A stretch of 63,032 nucleotides of DNA from Paracoccus ravus (lineage in GTDB: Bacteria; Pseudomonadota; Alphaproteobacteria; Rhodobacterales; Rhodobacteraceae): NCBI RefSeq assembly GCF_004522175.1, contig NZ_SDEB01000022.1:1-63032 (forward strand), read 5' to 3'. A program made the position numbers and the translations under genes. Shown piece after piece: positions 1 to 8,013 of this stretch; position 1 is the stretch's first letter; each line of letters begins with the position of its first letter. Below the pieces are notes generated by a model. That model ran no database searches, had not been told where the DNA came from, and worked only from the letters and a program-made list of their open reading frames with translations.

Positions 1-53
1 GCCTGACGAAGCACAGCCATGATCTGCGGTTCCGTGAAACGGCTCTTTCTCAT
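1..53 (-). mobile_element. IS3-family transposase orfA, 5' fragment cut by window edge
   Basis: Read on the minus strand from an ATG at 53, the sequence encodes MRKSRFTEPQIMAVLRQA, the typical first residues of the small DNA-binding OrfA of IS3-family elements (helix-turn-helix protein that works with OrfB integrase). A GAGGAGA ribosome site lies just upstream. Only 17-18 codons are inside the window, so it cannot be judged whether the element is intact. Confidence 0.75.
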
Positions 54-92
54 TCGAATCTCCTCAGCTCACGCTACGAGAAAATTCTACTT

Positions 93-437
93 ATGCAGCC
101 CCTTAACCATGGGGAGGATTACCACCCCATCGTCGGCTACTCGCGGCAATGGATCATCGCCTTGGACCGCTGGATCGAGGCCAGCCACCTCCCCGAGGGT
201 GGCAACTTCGATCTGCCCGTTCACATCGAGACGGACAACATCATGCAGGACATGGAAGACCGGATGCGCGAAACGTCGATCAGCACTGCGGCTGGCTTCG
301 CGGCTTTCTGCGCCTATGTCCATCGTGACCAGCATTTCGAAGACAAAACCATCGACCAGCCCGAAATGCAGAAGTGGCAATGGGCCAAAATCAAGGAATG
401 GGCCGCGGCCCGCGCCCTGAGCGGAGGTCAGGCATGA
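93..437 (+). CDS. hypothetical protein (114 aa)
   Basis: A 114-residue soluble acidic protein starting at ATG 93. I do not recognise a domain; there is no signal peptide or membrane segment. It is rich in Trp and His in the middle (WIIALDRWIEASHLPEGG) and ends in an Ala-rich tail. Its stop overlaps the ATG of the next gene (ATGA at 434-437), so the two are translationally coupled. Position beside an IS fragment and upstream of a tRNA gene suggests accessory or integrated-element DNA, which is inference only. Confidence 0.6.
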   Translation: MQPLNHGEDYHPIVGYSRQWIIALDRWIEASHLPEGGNFDLPVHIETDNIMQDMEDRMRETSISTAAGFAAFCAYVHRDQHFEDKTIDQPEMQKWQWAKIKEWAAARALSGGQA

Positions 438-847
438 AACGTCGTCTTTCGAAGAAGACCGCTTCCGCCTTCATGGAGAAGCTGCTGGAGCCAGTGCATC
501 TCGGCACCGACAAGGAGCTTGCCGCCATCGAGCGTCGAGCAAAGGCGGCAGCGAAGAAGCAAGCGGAAGAAGAGTTTCAACGGGCTTACATGGCAATGAG
601 GGCCGCAGGGGCACTGCATGAGCATCTGAACTGCCTCCGACTCAGCAAATTCCCACGCGATCAGCAGGACCGTGCCAACGAAAGGCAAGCCTTCTCCGCT
701 TGGGTGGAAGCAGCCGCCCGCTTCATGTGCCACCCCGCTCCCCACGTTCGGGGAATTCGGCTGAAAGAGCGCCACTTGCATCTGGGCGGTCGCGAGCAGG
801 AATTTAAGCCGTTCATTGATGCGGACAAGGCGAAGCTTCTCGCCTGA
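434..847 (+). CDS. hypothetical protein (137 aa)
   Basis: Starts at ATG 434, overlapping the previous stop; longer readings into the previous gene are rejected because of this overlap. The product is 137 residues, basic at the N-terminus (MKRRLSKK), with a helical Lys/Ala/Glu-rich stretch around residues 25-50 likely to be a coiled coil. No family was recognised. It forms a two-gene unit with the preceding gene and is followed by a clear intrinsic terminator at 872-898. Confidence 0.6.
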   Translation: MKRRLSKKTASAFMEKLLEPVHLGTDKELAAIERRAKAAAKKQAEEEFQRAYMAMRAAGALHEHLNCLRLSKFPRDQQDRANERQAFSAWVEAAARFMCHPAPHVRGIRLKERHLHLGGREQEFKPFIDADKAKLLA

Positions 848-871
848 ATTACCCGAACTCATTTCCAACTG

Positions 872-898
872 GCCCCGCTGCGGCGGGGCTTTGCTTTT
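872..898 (+). terminator. intrinsic terminator after the two hypothetical genes
   Basis: GCCCCGC (872-878) pairs with GCGGGGC (883-889) around a 4-nt loop and is followed by TTTGCTTTT. It lies 25 nt after the stop of the second hypothetical gene. Confidence 0.75.
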
Positions 899-976
899 CC
901 AAGCCTCTTTCTACAGGGCAGATCAGCCGCGTTTTGTTTGGTTGCGACTCACCGATGTTCCTGAAATGTTCCTGCA

Positions 977-1305
977 ATGACTCGCCGCAGCACTCCACAG
1001 TCCAAGACCGACGACCGGGCATTCCCGGTGCGCGTAAGGCTTTATGTTCCCCTAACTGGTCTGGGCTGCGGTCTGATGCGATATATTTCTGGCTGGACAG
1101 AGTCATCGGACGGGGCAGCTACGCCTGGCACAGCGGCGGCTCAAGTGACGGGCGCGATTGTATAGCTGTCCACTTTCGCACCCCGGCGGATGCGGACGGT
1201 TTCTGCTCTGCGTTCCCGGAGCTCGAACTGGCTGACGGAACCAGCTCTCCGGGCTACACTTCCCCAGCGTTGCCATTCGGCAGGAAGCCTGGCGAGGATG
1301 AGCCC
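977..1305 (+). pseudogene. small conserved protein, frameshifted, upstream of SRAP gene
   Basis: From ATG 977 the frame reads MTRRSTPQSKTDDRAFPVRV..., a start I associate with a small conserved alphaproteobacterial protein often found just before SRAP genes. Near 1070 the recognisable sequence (IGRGSYAWHSGG, then FRTPADADGF and ELADG) continues in the other forward frame, so one indel separates the halves. The second half is in frame with the SRAP gene and runs into it without a stop. Family recall is from memory and the function is unknown. Confidence 0.5.
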
Positions 1306-1935
1306 GTGTGCAATCTCTACAACGTCACGACCACGCAAGAAGCGATGCGCCAGATGTTCCAGGGCTTCGAGTTCTCGGACAAAGCCGGGAACCTTGAGCC
1401 GGGCAGCATCTACCCAGATCGGCTAGCCCCCATCATTCGCCACGACGGCCATGCATTGGAACTCGCGCGCGCTCGCTGGGGAATGCCTTCGCCACCAGCT
1501 GTGTTGAAAACCGCTCGCGACCCCGGCGTGACGAATGTTCGCAACACCTCATCCCCTCATTGGCGGCGCTGGCTTGGCCCCGCGCATCGCTGTCTGGTCC
1601 CGGTCACATCGTTTGCCGAACCGCTCGGAGCCGGAAAGGGCAATCAGTGGTTTGCCGCTACTGATGACATGCCGATGTTCTTTGCGGGCATCGAAGTGCG
1701 CGGCTGGAAGTCAGTGCGCAAGGTGAAAGACGGCGAGACGACAGATGACCTGTTCGCGTTTCTCACGACCGCACCTAATGCCAGGGTTGGCGCAATTCAT
1801 CCTAAAGCAATGCCGGTGATACTGACCAAGCCTTCGGAATGGGAAGCTTGGCTCTCGGCTCCATTCGATCTGGCTGGCAAGCTGCAAAGGCCGCTTGCCG
1901 ATGATGGGCTACGACTGATCGACCAGCCTGTTTAG
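1306..1935 (+). CDS. SRAP-domain protein (HMCES/YedK family), abasic-site crosslinker
   Basis: A 209-residue SOS-response-associated peptidase-like protein. In this family the residue after the initiator Met is a catalytic Cys that crosslinks to abasic sites in single-stranded DNA. GTG 1306 gives Met-Cys-Asn-Leu-Tyr, exactly the family start, with GAGGAT just upstream; an in-frame reading from 934 would bury this Cys and is rejected. Visible family motifs are NVRNTSSPHWRRWL (active-site Asn region), RCLVPVTSFAEP (Glu) and a late AIHPKAMPVIL with the conserved His. Length matches the family. Such genes are common on phages and islands as well as chromosomes. There is no lexA context visible. 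Confidence 0.85.
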   Translation: MCNLYNVTTTQEAMRQMFQGFEFSDKAGNLEPGSIYPDRLAPIIRHDGHALELARARWGMPSPPAVLKTARDPGVTNVRNTSSPHWRRWLGPAHRCLVPVTSFAEPLGAGKGNQWFAATDDMPMFFAGIEVRGWKSVRKVKDGETTDDLFAFLTTAPNARVGAIHPKAMPVILTKPSEWEAWLSAPFDLAGKLQRPLADDGLRLIDQPV

Positions 1936-2076
1936 GAGACGGCTCGAGCGCCTACTGACCGCTCACATTCCGGTAAATTCCGAGGCGTTCCCAAATCAAA
2001 TGGGGGAAGTCGTGGGGGAAGATCTAAAGGCTCGACCAAAATTCGCCAACATAAACATGCAGTTAAATGAGTTGGA

Positions 2077-2166
2077 TGGCGGAGACGAAGGGATTCGAAC
2101 CCTCGAGACCCTTCCGGGCCTGCACCCTTAGCAGGGGTGTGCCTTCGACCACTCGGCCACGTCTCC
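2077..2166 (-). tRNA. tRNA-Ser (anticodon GCU)
   Basis: On the minus strand a 90-nt class II tRNA starts GGAGACGTGGCC and ends CGTCTCCGCCA. The acceptor stem pairs GGAGACG with CGTCTCC. The anticodon loop is CTGCTAA, with GCU at 2132-2130. There is a long variable arm, a T-loop GGTTCGAATCC, discriminator G and encoded CCA. It decodes AGC/AGU serine codons. Its 3' end points to the accessory-looking DNA at 1-2070, the usual arrangement for integration at a tRNA 3' end. Confidence 0.95.
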
Positions 2167-2351
2167 ACCGCCCCGTATATGGCCCAAGAAGCACAGAAAC
2201 AAGGGGGTCTTGAAGGAAACTGAGGTGAAATGCCCCTCGGATCCTGCTGTTTGGTCTGAGAAGTTCTGCGGGCGGGTAATCGGCCTTCCGGCAGGCGCGT
2301 ATCGTCAACGAGACGGGATACGCGGTCTCCGACCCGCATTGGCCGGAAATC

Positions 2352-3050
2352 TCAGATTTCTCCCAGTTCGGGCTGCGCCCAGCGGTAGCCGATCCCGGGC
2401 TCGGTCAGGATCAGACTGGGCCTGGCGGGATCGCGTTCCAGCTTCTGGCGCAGCTGCCCGACAAAGACCCGCAGATAAGGAACGTCATCGACATGGGCAG
2501 GTCCCCAGACCAGTTCCAGCAATCTGCGATGGGTCATCACGCGACCTGCATTCAGCGCAAGCGCTGCGAGCAGGTCGAATTCCTTGGGCGTCAGCCGCAG
2601 GGCCTCGCCGTCCCGGCTGATCCGATGCGCGGCGAGATCGATCGACAGCCCGTCCTGCCGGATCATCTCGGGGCGGGCGGCGCGCCGCGGGCGCAGGCTG
2701 GCGCGCAGCCGGGCGAGCAACTCGCCGATTCCGAAGGGCTTGGAGACGAAATCATCCGCTCCCAGATCAAGCGCCATGATCTTTTCCATCTCCTGGTCAT
2801 GGGCGGACAGGACGATGACGGGAAGATCCGAGCGCAGCCGCAGCCGCTCGATCACCTCTTTGCCATTCATGTCCGGCAGGCCGAGATCCAGGATCATCAG
2901 ATCCGGCTCCTGCGCGGCGACGACGGCCAAGGCCTCGCGCCCATCCGAAGCGAGAAGCGTCTGATATCCCGCCGCCACCAGCGCATGGCCCAGAAATCTC
3001 TGAATCTGCGGCTCGTCGTCCACGATCAGGATGGTCTGGCGGCCGTTCAT
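2352..3050 (-). CDS. kdpE: KdpE-like OmpR-family response regulator
   Basis: A 232-residue regulator. The receiver domain (about residues 5-118) has the acidic pair in ILIVDDEP, the phospho-acceptor Asp in LMILDLGLPD, and the switch Lys in DFVSKPF. The C-terminal winged helix (about 130-228) is of the OmpR type (LTPKEFDLLAALALNAGRVMTHRRLL, ending GIGYRW). The ATG at 3050 overlaps the kinase stop (ATGA), so translation is coupled. In the classical system KdpE drives kdpFABC in response to low potassium or salt stress. No kdpFABC is in the window, and the nearest potassium gene is the divergent kup, so kup is a candidate target by inference. Confidence 0.85.
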   Translation of the reverse strand: MNGRQTILIVDDEPQIQRFLGHALVAAGYQTLLASDGREALAVVAAQEPDLMILDLGLPDMNGKEVIERLRLRSDLPVIVLSAHDQEMEKIMALDLGADDFVSKPFGIGELLARLRASLRPRRAARPEMIRQDGLSIDLAAHRISRDGEALRLTPKEFDLLAALALNAGRVMTHRRLLELVWGPAHVDDVPYLRVFVGQLRQKLERDPARPSLILTEPGIGYRWAQPELGEI

Positions 3051-4561
3051 GCGCCCGGCTCCTCGGCCACGGGCAGGCGGATCTCGAGACGCGTGCCTGC
3101 AGCGGACGGGGGCTGTGCGAGGCGTCCTCCCAGCGCCAGCGCGATGCCCTTGCTGATCTGAAGCCCCAGCCCGGGCAATTCCTTGACCCGGGTCATTGTG
3201 TCCGAAGCCAGCCATTCGACCACAGCGCCCGGCAAGCCCGGCCCGCGATCCGCGACGGCAAGGACCAGCGTCCGGCCCTGCACCGCCCCGGAAACGCGGA
3301 TCGTGCCCGGCGCATATTTCACGGCGTTTTCGATCAGGTTGAACACGGCCTGTTCCAGCAAGCCCATCTCGGCGCGGATCATGGGCAGAGGAGGGATCGC
3401 GGTCTCGATCCGGGCTTGGGGCCATGAGCGACGGGCGCGCGTCACGGCGGCCTGGGCCGCATCGCCGGCATCGACCCAGGCCATGTTGATCTGCGCCCCG
3501 GCCTGAAGCCGGGTCAGCTGCAACAGCTTTTCGACATAGCGGGCAAGGCGCTCGGCCTCTTCCTCGATCGCCGAGAGCAGGTCGCTCTGCGCGGCCGGGG
3601 GTAATGTCTCGCGCAATTCCCGGAGCGTCGTCACCGATCCCAGAATCGTCGCCAGAGGCGTGCGCAGGTCATGCGACAGCGAGGCGAGCAGGGCGGCGCG
3701 CAGTTCCTCGGCGGTGGCGCGGCGGCGCTCGGCCTCTGCCTCATCGGCAAGGGCAAGACGTTGCATCGTCAATCCGGTCTGGCGCAGGATCACGTCGATG
3801 GCGCGACCGCGCCAGCCATGATCGCGCCGGTCCGAGGGGATGCGGGCATGGCCAAGGACAGGACCGGGCGCTCCATTCCCCGAAACCGGGTAGAAGGTCA
3901 GCCGCGAACCGTGCCAGCCCTGGGCCGAGGCGAATTCCGGACGCCCACGCCGAAAGGCGATGTCGGCGGCCTCCAACTCGCGGGCCTCGGGCAGAAACTG
4001 TCTGGGCTCGGCTGCGATCAGGCGCAATTTCCCCTCATGCGGCGCGAGCGCGACGGCCGGGCCACGGGCCAGCGCATGCAGACCGCGCACCGCGCCCGCG
4101 GCGACCTCGGAGGATGTGCGCGCCTGCGCCAGTTCCGACGAGAATTGCGATAGAACCTCCAGCGCAGCGGCGCGCGCATGGGCGGCATCGACCTGTTCGC
4201 GCAGCCGTCCCGAGATCACGCCGGTCATGCCCGCCACCAACAGGAACACCGCCAGCGTGATGAGGTCGCGCGGCTGCGAGATATGCAGCGTGAAATGCGG
4301 CTCGACGAACATCAGATTGAATCCGATCAGCGCCCCGAAGGCGCTGGCAATCCCGATCCACAGCCCGAAAAGCGCCGCGTTGACCAGCACTGCGGTCAGG
4401 AAAAGCAGAATGGCCACCGCCTCGGGCAGAGCGTGGCGCGCGGCCCCGGCTGCCAGCGTCACGATGACAATAAGGCACGCAGCCCCCAGAAAACCGCCCA
4501 GAGAGGGCGCGTTCATCCAGCGCCTGTCGTCCTTGAGATGTGGAATATCGTGCTGATCCAT
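3047..4561 (-). CDS. kdpD: short KdpD-like sensor histidine kinase lacking the N-terminal KdpD domain
   Basis: About 504 residues from ATG 4561 (a GTG at 4597 and an ATG at 4516 are alternatives; none has a strong ribosome site). Order: four closely spaced membrane helices of the KdpD transmembrane type (about 20-125), a GAF-like region (about 140-275), HisKA with LLASLSHDLRTPLATIL (His near 297), then HATPase with NLIENAVKYAP, DRGPGLPG and GLGLQISKG. Canonical KdpD is close to 900 residues and begins with a nucleotide-binding sensory domain plus a Usp domain; both are absent here. The N-terminus goes straight into the membrane part, so this looks like a distinct short form rather than a truncation by mutation. 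Confidence 0.82.
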   Translation of the reverse strand: MDQHDIPHLKDDRRWMNAPSLGGFLGAACLIVIVTLAAGAARHALPEAVAILLFLTAVLVNAALFGLWIGIASAFGALIGFNLMFVEPHFTLHISQPRDLITLAVFLLVAGMTGVISGRLREQVDAAHARAAALEVLSQFSSELAQARTSSEVAAGAVRGLHALARGPAVALAPHEGKLRLIAAEPRQFLPEARELEAADIAFRRGRPEFASAQGWHGSRLTFYPVSGNGAPGPVLGHARIPSDRRDHGWRGRAIDVILRQTGLTMQRLALADEAEAERRRATAEELRAALLASLSHDLRTPLATILGSVTTLRELRETLPPAAQSDLLSAIEEEAERLARYVEKLLQLTRLQAGAQINMAWVDAGDAAQAAVTRARRSWPQARIETAIPPLPMIRAEMGLLEQAVFNLIENAVKYAPGTIRVSGAVQGRTLVLAVADRGPGLPGAVVEWLASDTMTRVKELPGLGLQISKGIALALGGRLAQPPSAAGTRLEIRLPVAEEPGA

Positions 4562-4710
4562 GATCGGATCTGGCTGGAAGCATCCCCGCTTGTCCACAAT
4601 CTTTATGAAAACCTTATGCTGCGGCGCAAAAGCCGTATCGAAGCCTTATGCTGCTTTGCGGCATCTTTGCTGCTTCGGGAAAATTCCCGTCGAGCAAGGA
4701 TGAATACAAA

Positions 4711-6612
4711 ATGGCAAGTGCGGATTTGCACATGGTCGAAGAAGCGCCGCGCCGCGCGGGGCTCTTTTCGCTGTCGCTTGCGGCAATCGGCGTGGTCTAT
4801 GGCGATATCGGGACCTCTCCGCTTTACGCCTTTCGCGAGGCGATGCTCGCGGCCGGGGCAAGCCACGGCGGCGTCAACCGCGCCGATGTGCTGGGCGTGC
4901 TGTCGCTGATCGTCTGGGCCTTGCTGCTGGTGGTCACCGTCAAATATGTCCTGATCCTGATGCGGGCCGACAACCAGGGCGAGGGCGGCACCCTGTCTCT
5001 GCTTGCGCTGGCACAGCGCGCGATCGGTCGGCCACATCTGGTCATCGTGGTGCTGGGCATGCTGGGGGCGTCGCTGTTTTACGGCGATGCGGCGATCACG
5101 CCGGCGATTTCGGTGCTTTCCGCGCTCGAAGGGCTCAAGCTCGTGACCGACGATGTGACGCCCTTTATCGAGCCTATCGCCATCGTCATCATCATCGGGC
5201 TGTTTCTGGTCCAGAGCCGCGGCACCGAGGCGGTTGCGCGGTTCTTTGGACCGATCACGCTGATCTGGTTTGCCGTCATGGCGGCAGGAGGGGTGCATTG
5301 GCTGATCCAGCAACCCGAGGTCCTCGCTTCGCTCAATCCCATCCATGCGCTGCGCTTTCTGGCGCAGAACGGGCAACTTGGGCTGATCGTGCTGGGGGCA
5401 GTGTTTCTGGCCGTGACCGGCGCAGAGGCGCTTTATGCCGATATGGGACATTTCGGTCGAAAGCCGATTCAGATGGCCTGGCTCTTTGTCGCCTTTCCGG
5501 CCTTGCTGCTGACCTATTTCGGACAGGGTGCCTTGCTGCTTTCGAATCCCGGCGCGATCGCCAACCCCTTCTATCTGCTTTTTCCGGACTGGGCGCTGAT
5601 CCCGGTGGTGATCCTCGCGACGCTCGCCACCATCATCGCGAGCCAGGCAGTGATCACGGGGGCCTATTCGCTGACGCAGCAGGCGGTGCAGTTGCATCTG
5701 CTGCCCCGCATGAAGATCCGCCATACCTCGGACGCGCATCAGGGCCAGATCTACATGCCCGGCGTGAATATGTGGCTGATGTTCGCGGTCCTGTCGCTGG
5801 TGGTGATCTTTGGCTCGTCCTCGCGTCTGGCCTCGGCCTATGGCATCAGCGTGACCGGGACGATGGTGGTGACGGCGCTGCTCGCGATGGTGGTGGCGCA
5901 TAAGCACTGGAAACTGCCGCTCTGGCTTTCGGTCCTCATCATGCTGCCCTTTCTGGCGCTGGACCTCGTGTTCCTCGGGGCAAACCTGATGAAGATCGCG
6001 GATGGCGGCTATGTGCCGCTGGGGATCGCTGCGATCTCGCTCATCATCATGGGCAGCTGGATGCGGGGCACCGCGATCGTCTCGGCCAAGGACCGCGACG
6101 CGGAATTGCCTCTGAGCGAACTCTTGGGGCAGATCGAACGCTCGGAAACGATCTGCACGGTGCCGGGAACGGCGGTGTTTCTGACCTCGACGCCGGATAT
6201 CACCCCCGGAGCCTTGCTGCACAGCCTCAAGCATTTCAAGGCGCTGCATGAGCAGAACGTGATCCTGACCATCACCACCTCGGATATTCCCCGCGTCCCC
6301 GCGGATGAGCGTGTCAGCATCACCGATGTGAACGACCGCTTCCGGCTGGTCGAACTGCTTTACGGCTATGCCGAGGATCCGGACGTGCCGCAGGCCCTGC
6401 TGATGTGCCGCAGGCAGGGCTGGAAATTCGACATCATGGCGACCTCGTTCATCCTGTCGCGGCGCAGGATCCGGATCTCGACGCGCAGCGTGTTGCCGGC
6501 ATGGCAGGCCCGGCTGTTCATCGCGCTGTCGCGCAATGCGGCGGCGGCCTCGGATTACTTCCGCATCCCAGCGGGGCGCGTGGTCGAGATCGGCACCCAG
6601 ATGAACATCTAG
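4711..6612 (+). CDS. kup: Kup-family low-affinity potassium transporter
   Basis: A 633-residue inner-membrane K+/H+ symporter. The family hallmark GVVYGDIGTSPLYAFREA lies near residue 25. About twelve hydrophobic helices follow to roughly residue 450, and then a soluble C-terminal domain. ATG 4711 is chosen because AAGGA lies upstream and the length then fits the family; ATG 4648 would add 21 residues. It is transcribed divergently from the KdpD/KdpE-like pair, so a shared regulatory region (4562-4710) is likely. The stop TAG is shared in a CTAG palindrome with the convergent gene at 6609. Confidence 0.93.
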   Translation: MASADLHMVEEAPRRAGLFSLSLAAIGVVYGDIGTSPLYAFREAMLAAGASHGGVNRADVLGVLSLIVWALLLVVTVKYVLILMRADNQGEGGTLSLLALAQRAIGRPHLVIVVLGMLGASLFYGDAAITPAISVLSALEGLKLVTDDVTPFIEPIAIVIIIGLFLVQSRGTEAVARFFGPITLIWFAVMAAGGVHWLIQQPEVLASLNPIHALRFLAQNGQLGLIVLGAVFLAVTGAEALYADMGHFGRKPIQMAWLFVAFPALLLTYFGQGALLLSNPGAIANPFYLLFPDWALIPVVILATLATIIASQAVITGAYSLTQQAVQLHLLPRMKIRHTSDAHQGQIYMPGVNMWLMFAVLSLVVIFGSSSRLASAYGISVTGTMVVTALLAMVVAHKHWKLPLWLSVLIMLPFLALDLVFLGANLMKIADGGYVPLGIAAISLIIMGSWMRGTAIVSAKDRDAELPLSELLGQIERSETICTVPGTAVFLTSTPDITPGALLHSLKHFKALHEQNVILTITTSDIPRVPADERVSITDVNDRFRLVELLYGYAEDPDVPQALLMCRRQGWKFDIMATSFILSRRRIRISTRSVLPAWQARLFIALSRNAAAASDYFRIPAGRVVEIGTQMNI

Positions 6613-7634
6613 CGCCGCATCACCCGCGCGACGACCGGCGCGAGGACGATCACGATCACGATGCGCAGCAGGTGATGGCTGACGACGTAGGCCAGATCCG
6701 CGCCGGCGATGATCGCGACGACGATCATCTCGGCCTGTCCGCCGGGCAGGAAGGCCAGAAAGGCATCCAGCCCCGGCGCAAGGCCGAGATGCATGATGAT
6801 CTCGATGAAGCCCAGGCTGATCGCGGCCAGCACCAGCGAATAGACCAGTCCGGCGGTCACATGAAGGCGCAACTCGCGCAGCGTGATGCCGGCATATTTC
6901 GCACCCACCGCGATGCCGATGAAATATTGCGCGGCCTGAATCATCTCGGCCGGGGGGCGGTGCTGGATCAGGCCCGAGAGCGAGAGGATCGCGGCCAGCA
7001 CCATCGGTCCCAGGATCGAGGCACCGAAAAGGCCAAGCCGTTCCGCGGCTTTCCAGCCGACCAGACCGGCTGCGATCATCAGCGCGATTTCATGGAGGGC
7101 GACCGCGCCCATCGGCTGGCCCGGAGGCTGCGACAGGTCGAGCCCGTAGGAGGTTGCCAGGATCATCGGCGCGACGGTGACGATGACCAGAACGCGGGTC
7201 GCGTGGATCAGCGACAGCGCCCGCAGGTCGCCTCCGGCCTCATGGCCGAAGACCAGCATGTCCTGTAGCCCGCCCGGCATCGCGGCGTACCAGGCGGTGG
7301 CATGGTCAAAGCCGAAGACCCTGCGAAATAAGGGGTAACCGATCAGCGCGATGACGGCGATGAACACGGGCACCATGGCCAGCGATGCCGCGATCTCGGG
7401 CAACTCGTTCAGCACGGCCGGCGTGATCGAACTGCCCACGGCGACACCGATGATCGTGCGCATCAAAGTGCCGATCCGCCCGGTATCCGCCAGAGGCAGC
7501 CCTGCCAGCGCCGCGATCAGACAGGCCAGCATCGGACCCAGCAGCAACGGCAGGGGCAGATGCAGCAGCAGGAACAGCGCGCCTCCGGCACCGGCGAGGG
7601 CAAGGGTCAGAAGGCGGCGTCCGGCAAGGGTCAT
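6609..7634 (-). CDS. AbrB-family integral membrane protein (putative transporter)
   Basis: A 341-residue, almost wholly hydrophobic protein with two homologous halves, as in the membrane AbrB duplication family (not the AbrB transition-state regulator). Helix-breaking Gly/Pro motifs occur in each half (LLGPMLACLIAAL near residue 30; ASILGPMVLAAIL near 205), as does AMPGGLQDMLVFG near 120 with its counterpart FLPGGQAEMIVVA near 300. Substrates of this family are uncertain. The gene is convergent with kup and lies directly downstream of a decayed pxpA/biotin-carboxylase cluster, so it was probably the transporter of that cluster and may be the only survivor. Confidence 0.8.
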   Translation of the reverse strand: MTLAGRRLLTLALAGAGGALFLLLHLPLPLLLGPMLACLIAALAGLPLADTGRIGTLMRTIIGVAVGSSITPAVLNELPEIAASLAMVPVFIAVIALIGYPLFRRVFGFDHATAWYAAMPGGLQDMLVFGHEAGGDLRALSLIHATRVLVIVTVAPMILATSYGLDLSQPPGQPMGAVALHEIALMIAAGLVGWKAAERLGLFGASILGPMVLAAILSLSGLIQHRPPAEMIQAAQYFIGIAVGAKYAGITLRELRLHVTAGLVYSLVLAAISLGFIEIIMHLGLAPGLDAFLAFLPGGQAEMIVVAIIAGADLAYVVSHHLLRIVIVIVLAPVVARVMRR

Positions 7635-7685
7635 GTTCGTCTCGGCTGGCGGTTCGCGCCTTTGTTCCGCCCACCGCGCGCGATG

Positions 7686-8013
7686 TCAAACCCGTCGGGA
7701 GATCGGCCCGCCATGGGCAAGCCGCGCCCCCATTGCCGCCAGATGCTCGATCCTGCCGCTGCAATGGGCGAGGATCTGTATTTCCGTTTTCTCGGCCTCG
7801 ACCACGGCGATCGGAGCCGTCAGCATTGCGGGTCGGCGGGCGCGGCTGGGTTCGCGGGCGGGAGAGTGGCCGCAGTCCGCGCCAGGAAAGTCTCGGGCAG
7901 GCCAAGTTCGTGGCGCTTCCCATCGAACTAAAACAGCAAGGCGCGGCATCGGGGACGGAGAAGGGGGAACCACGCCGCCATGCGGCGCTTGGTTTCGGGC
8001 TGAACTTAGTCAT
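7686..8013 (-). pseudogene. biotin carboxyl carrier protein remnant (accB-like)
   Basis: On the minus strand an ATG at 8013 overlaps the stop of the biotin-carboxylase remnant (ATGACTAA). Further on, in another frame, is AVVEAEKTEIQI followed by GRIEHLAAMGARLAHGG. This matches the lipoyl/biotinyl domain, in which the biotinylated Lys normally sits in an EAMKTE-like motif; here the Met is a Glu. Frame changes between the N- and C-terminal parts show that the gene is dead. Confidence 0.6.

Noticed and set aside
934..1305. Extended 333-residue SRAP protein
   Set aside because: The family requires Cys right after the initiator Met; GTG 1306 supplies it with a ribosome site.
2210..2620. 136-codon plus-strand frame next to tRNA-Ser
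   Set aside because: It overlaps the 3' end of kdpE in antisense and has no ribosome site or domain.
3051..3425. N-terminal extension of KdpE to 357 residues
   Set aside because: The extension is out-of-frame kdpD sequence; the receiver domain begins right at ATG 3050, which overlaps the kdpD stop.
4603..6249. 548-codon open frame antisense to kup
   Set aside because: Composition is Arg/His/Gln-rich low-complexity typical of shadows in high-GC DNA, and kup on the other strand is unmistakable.
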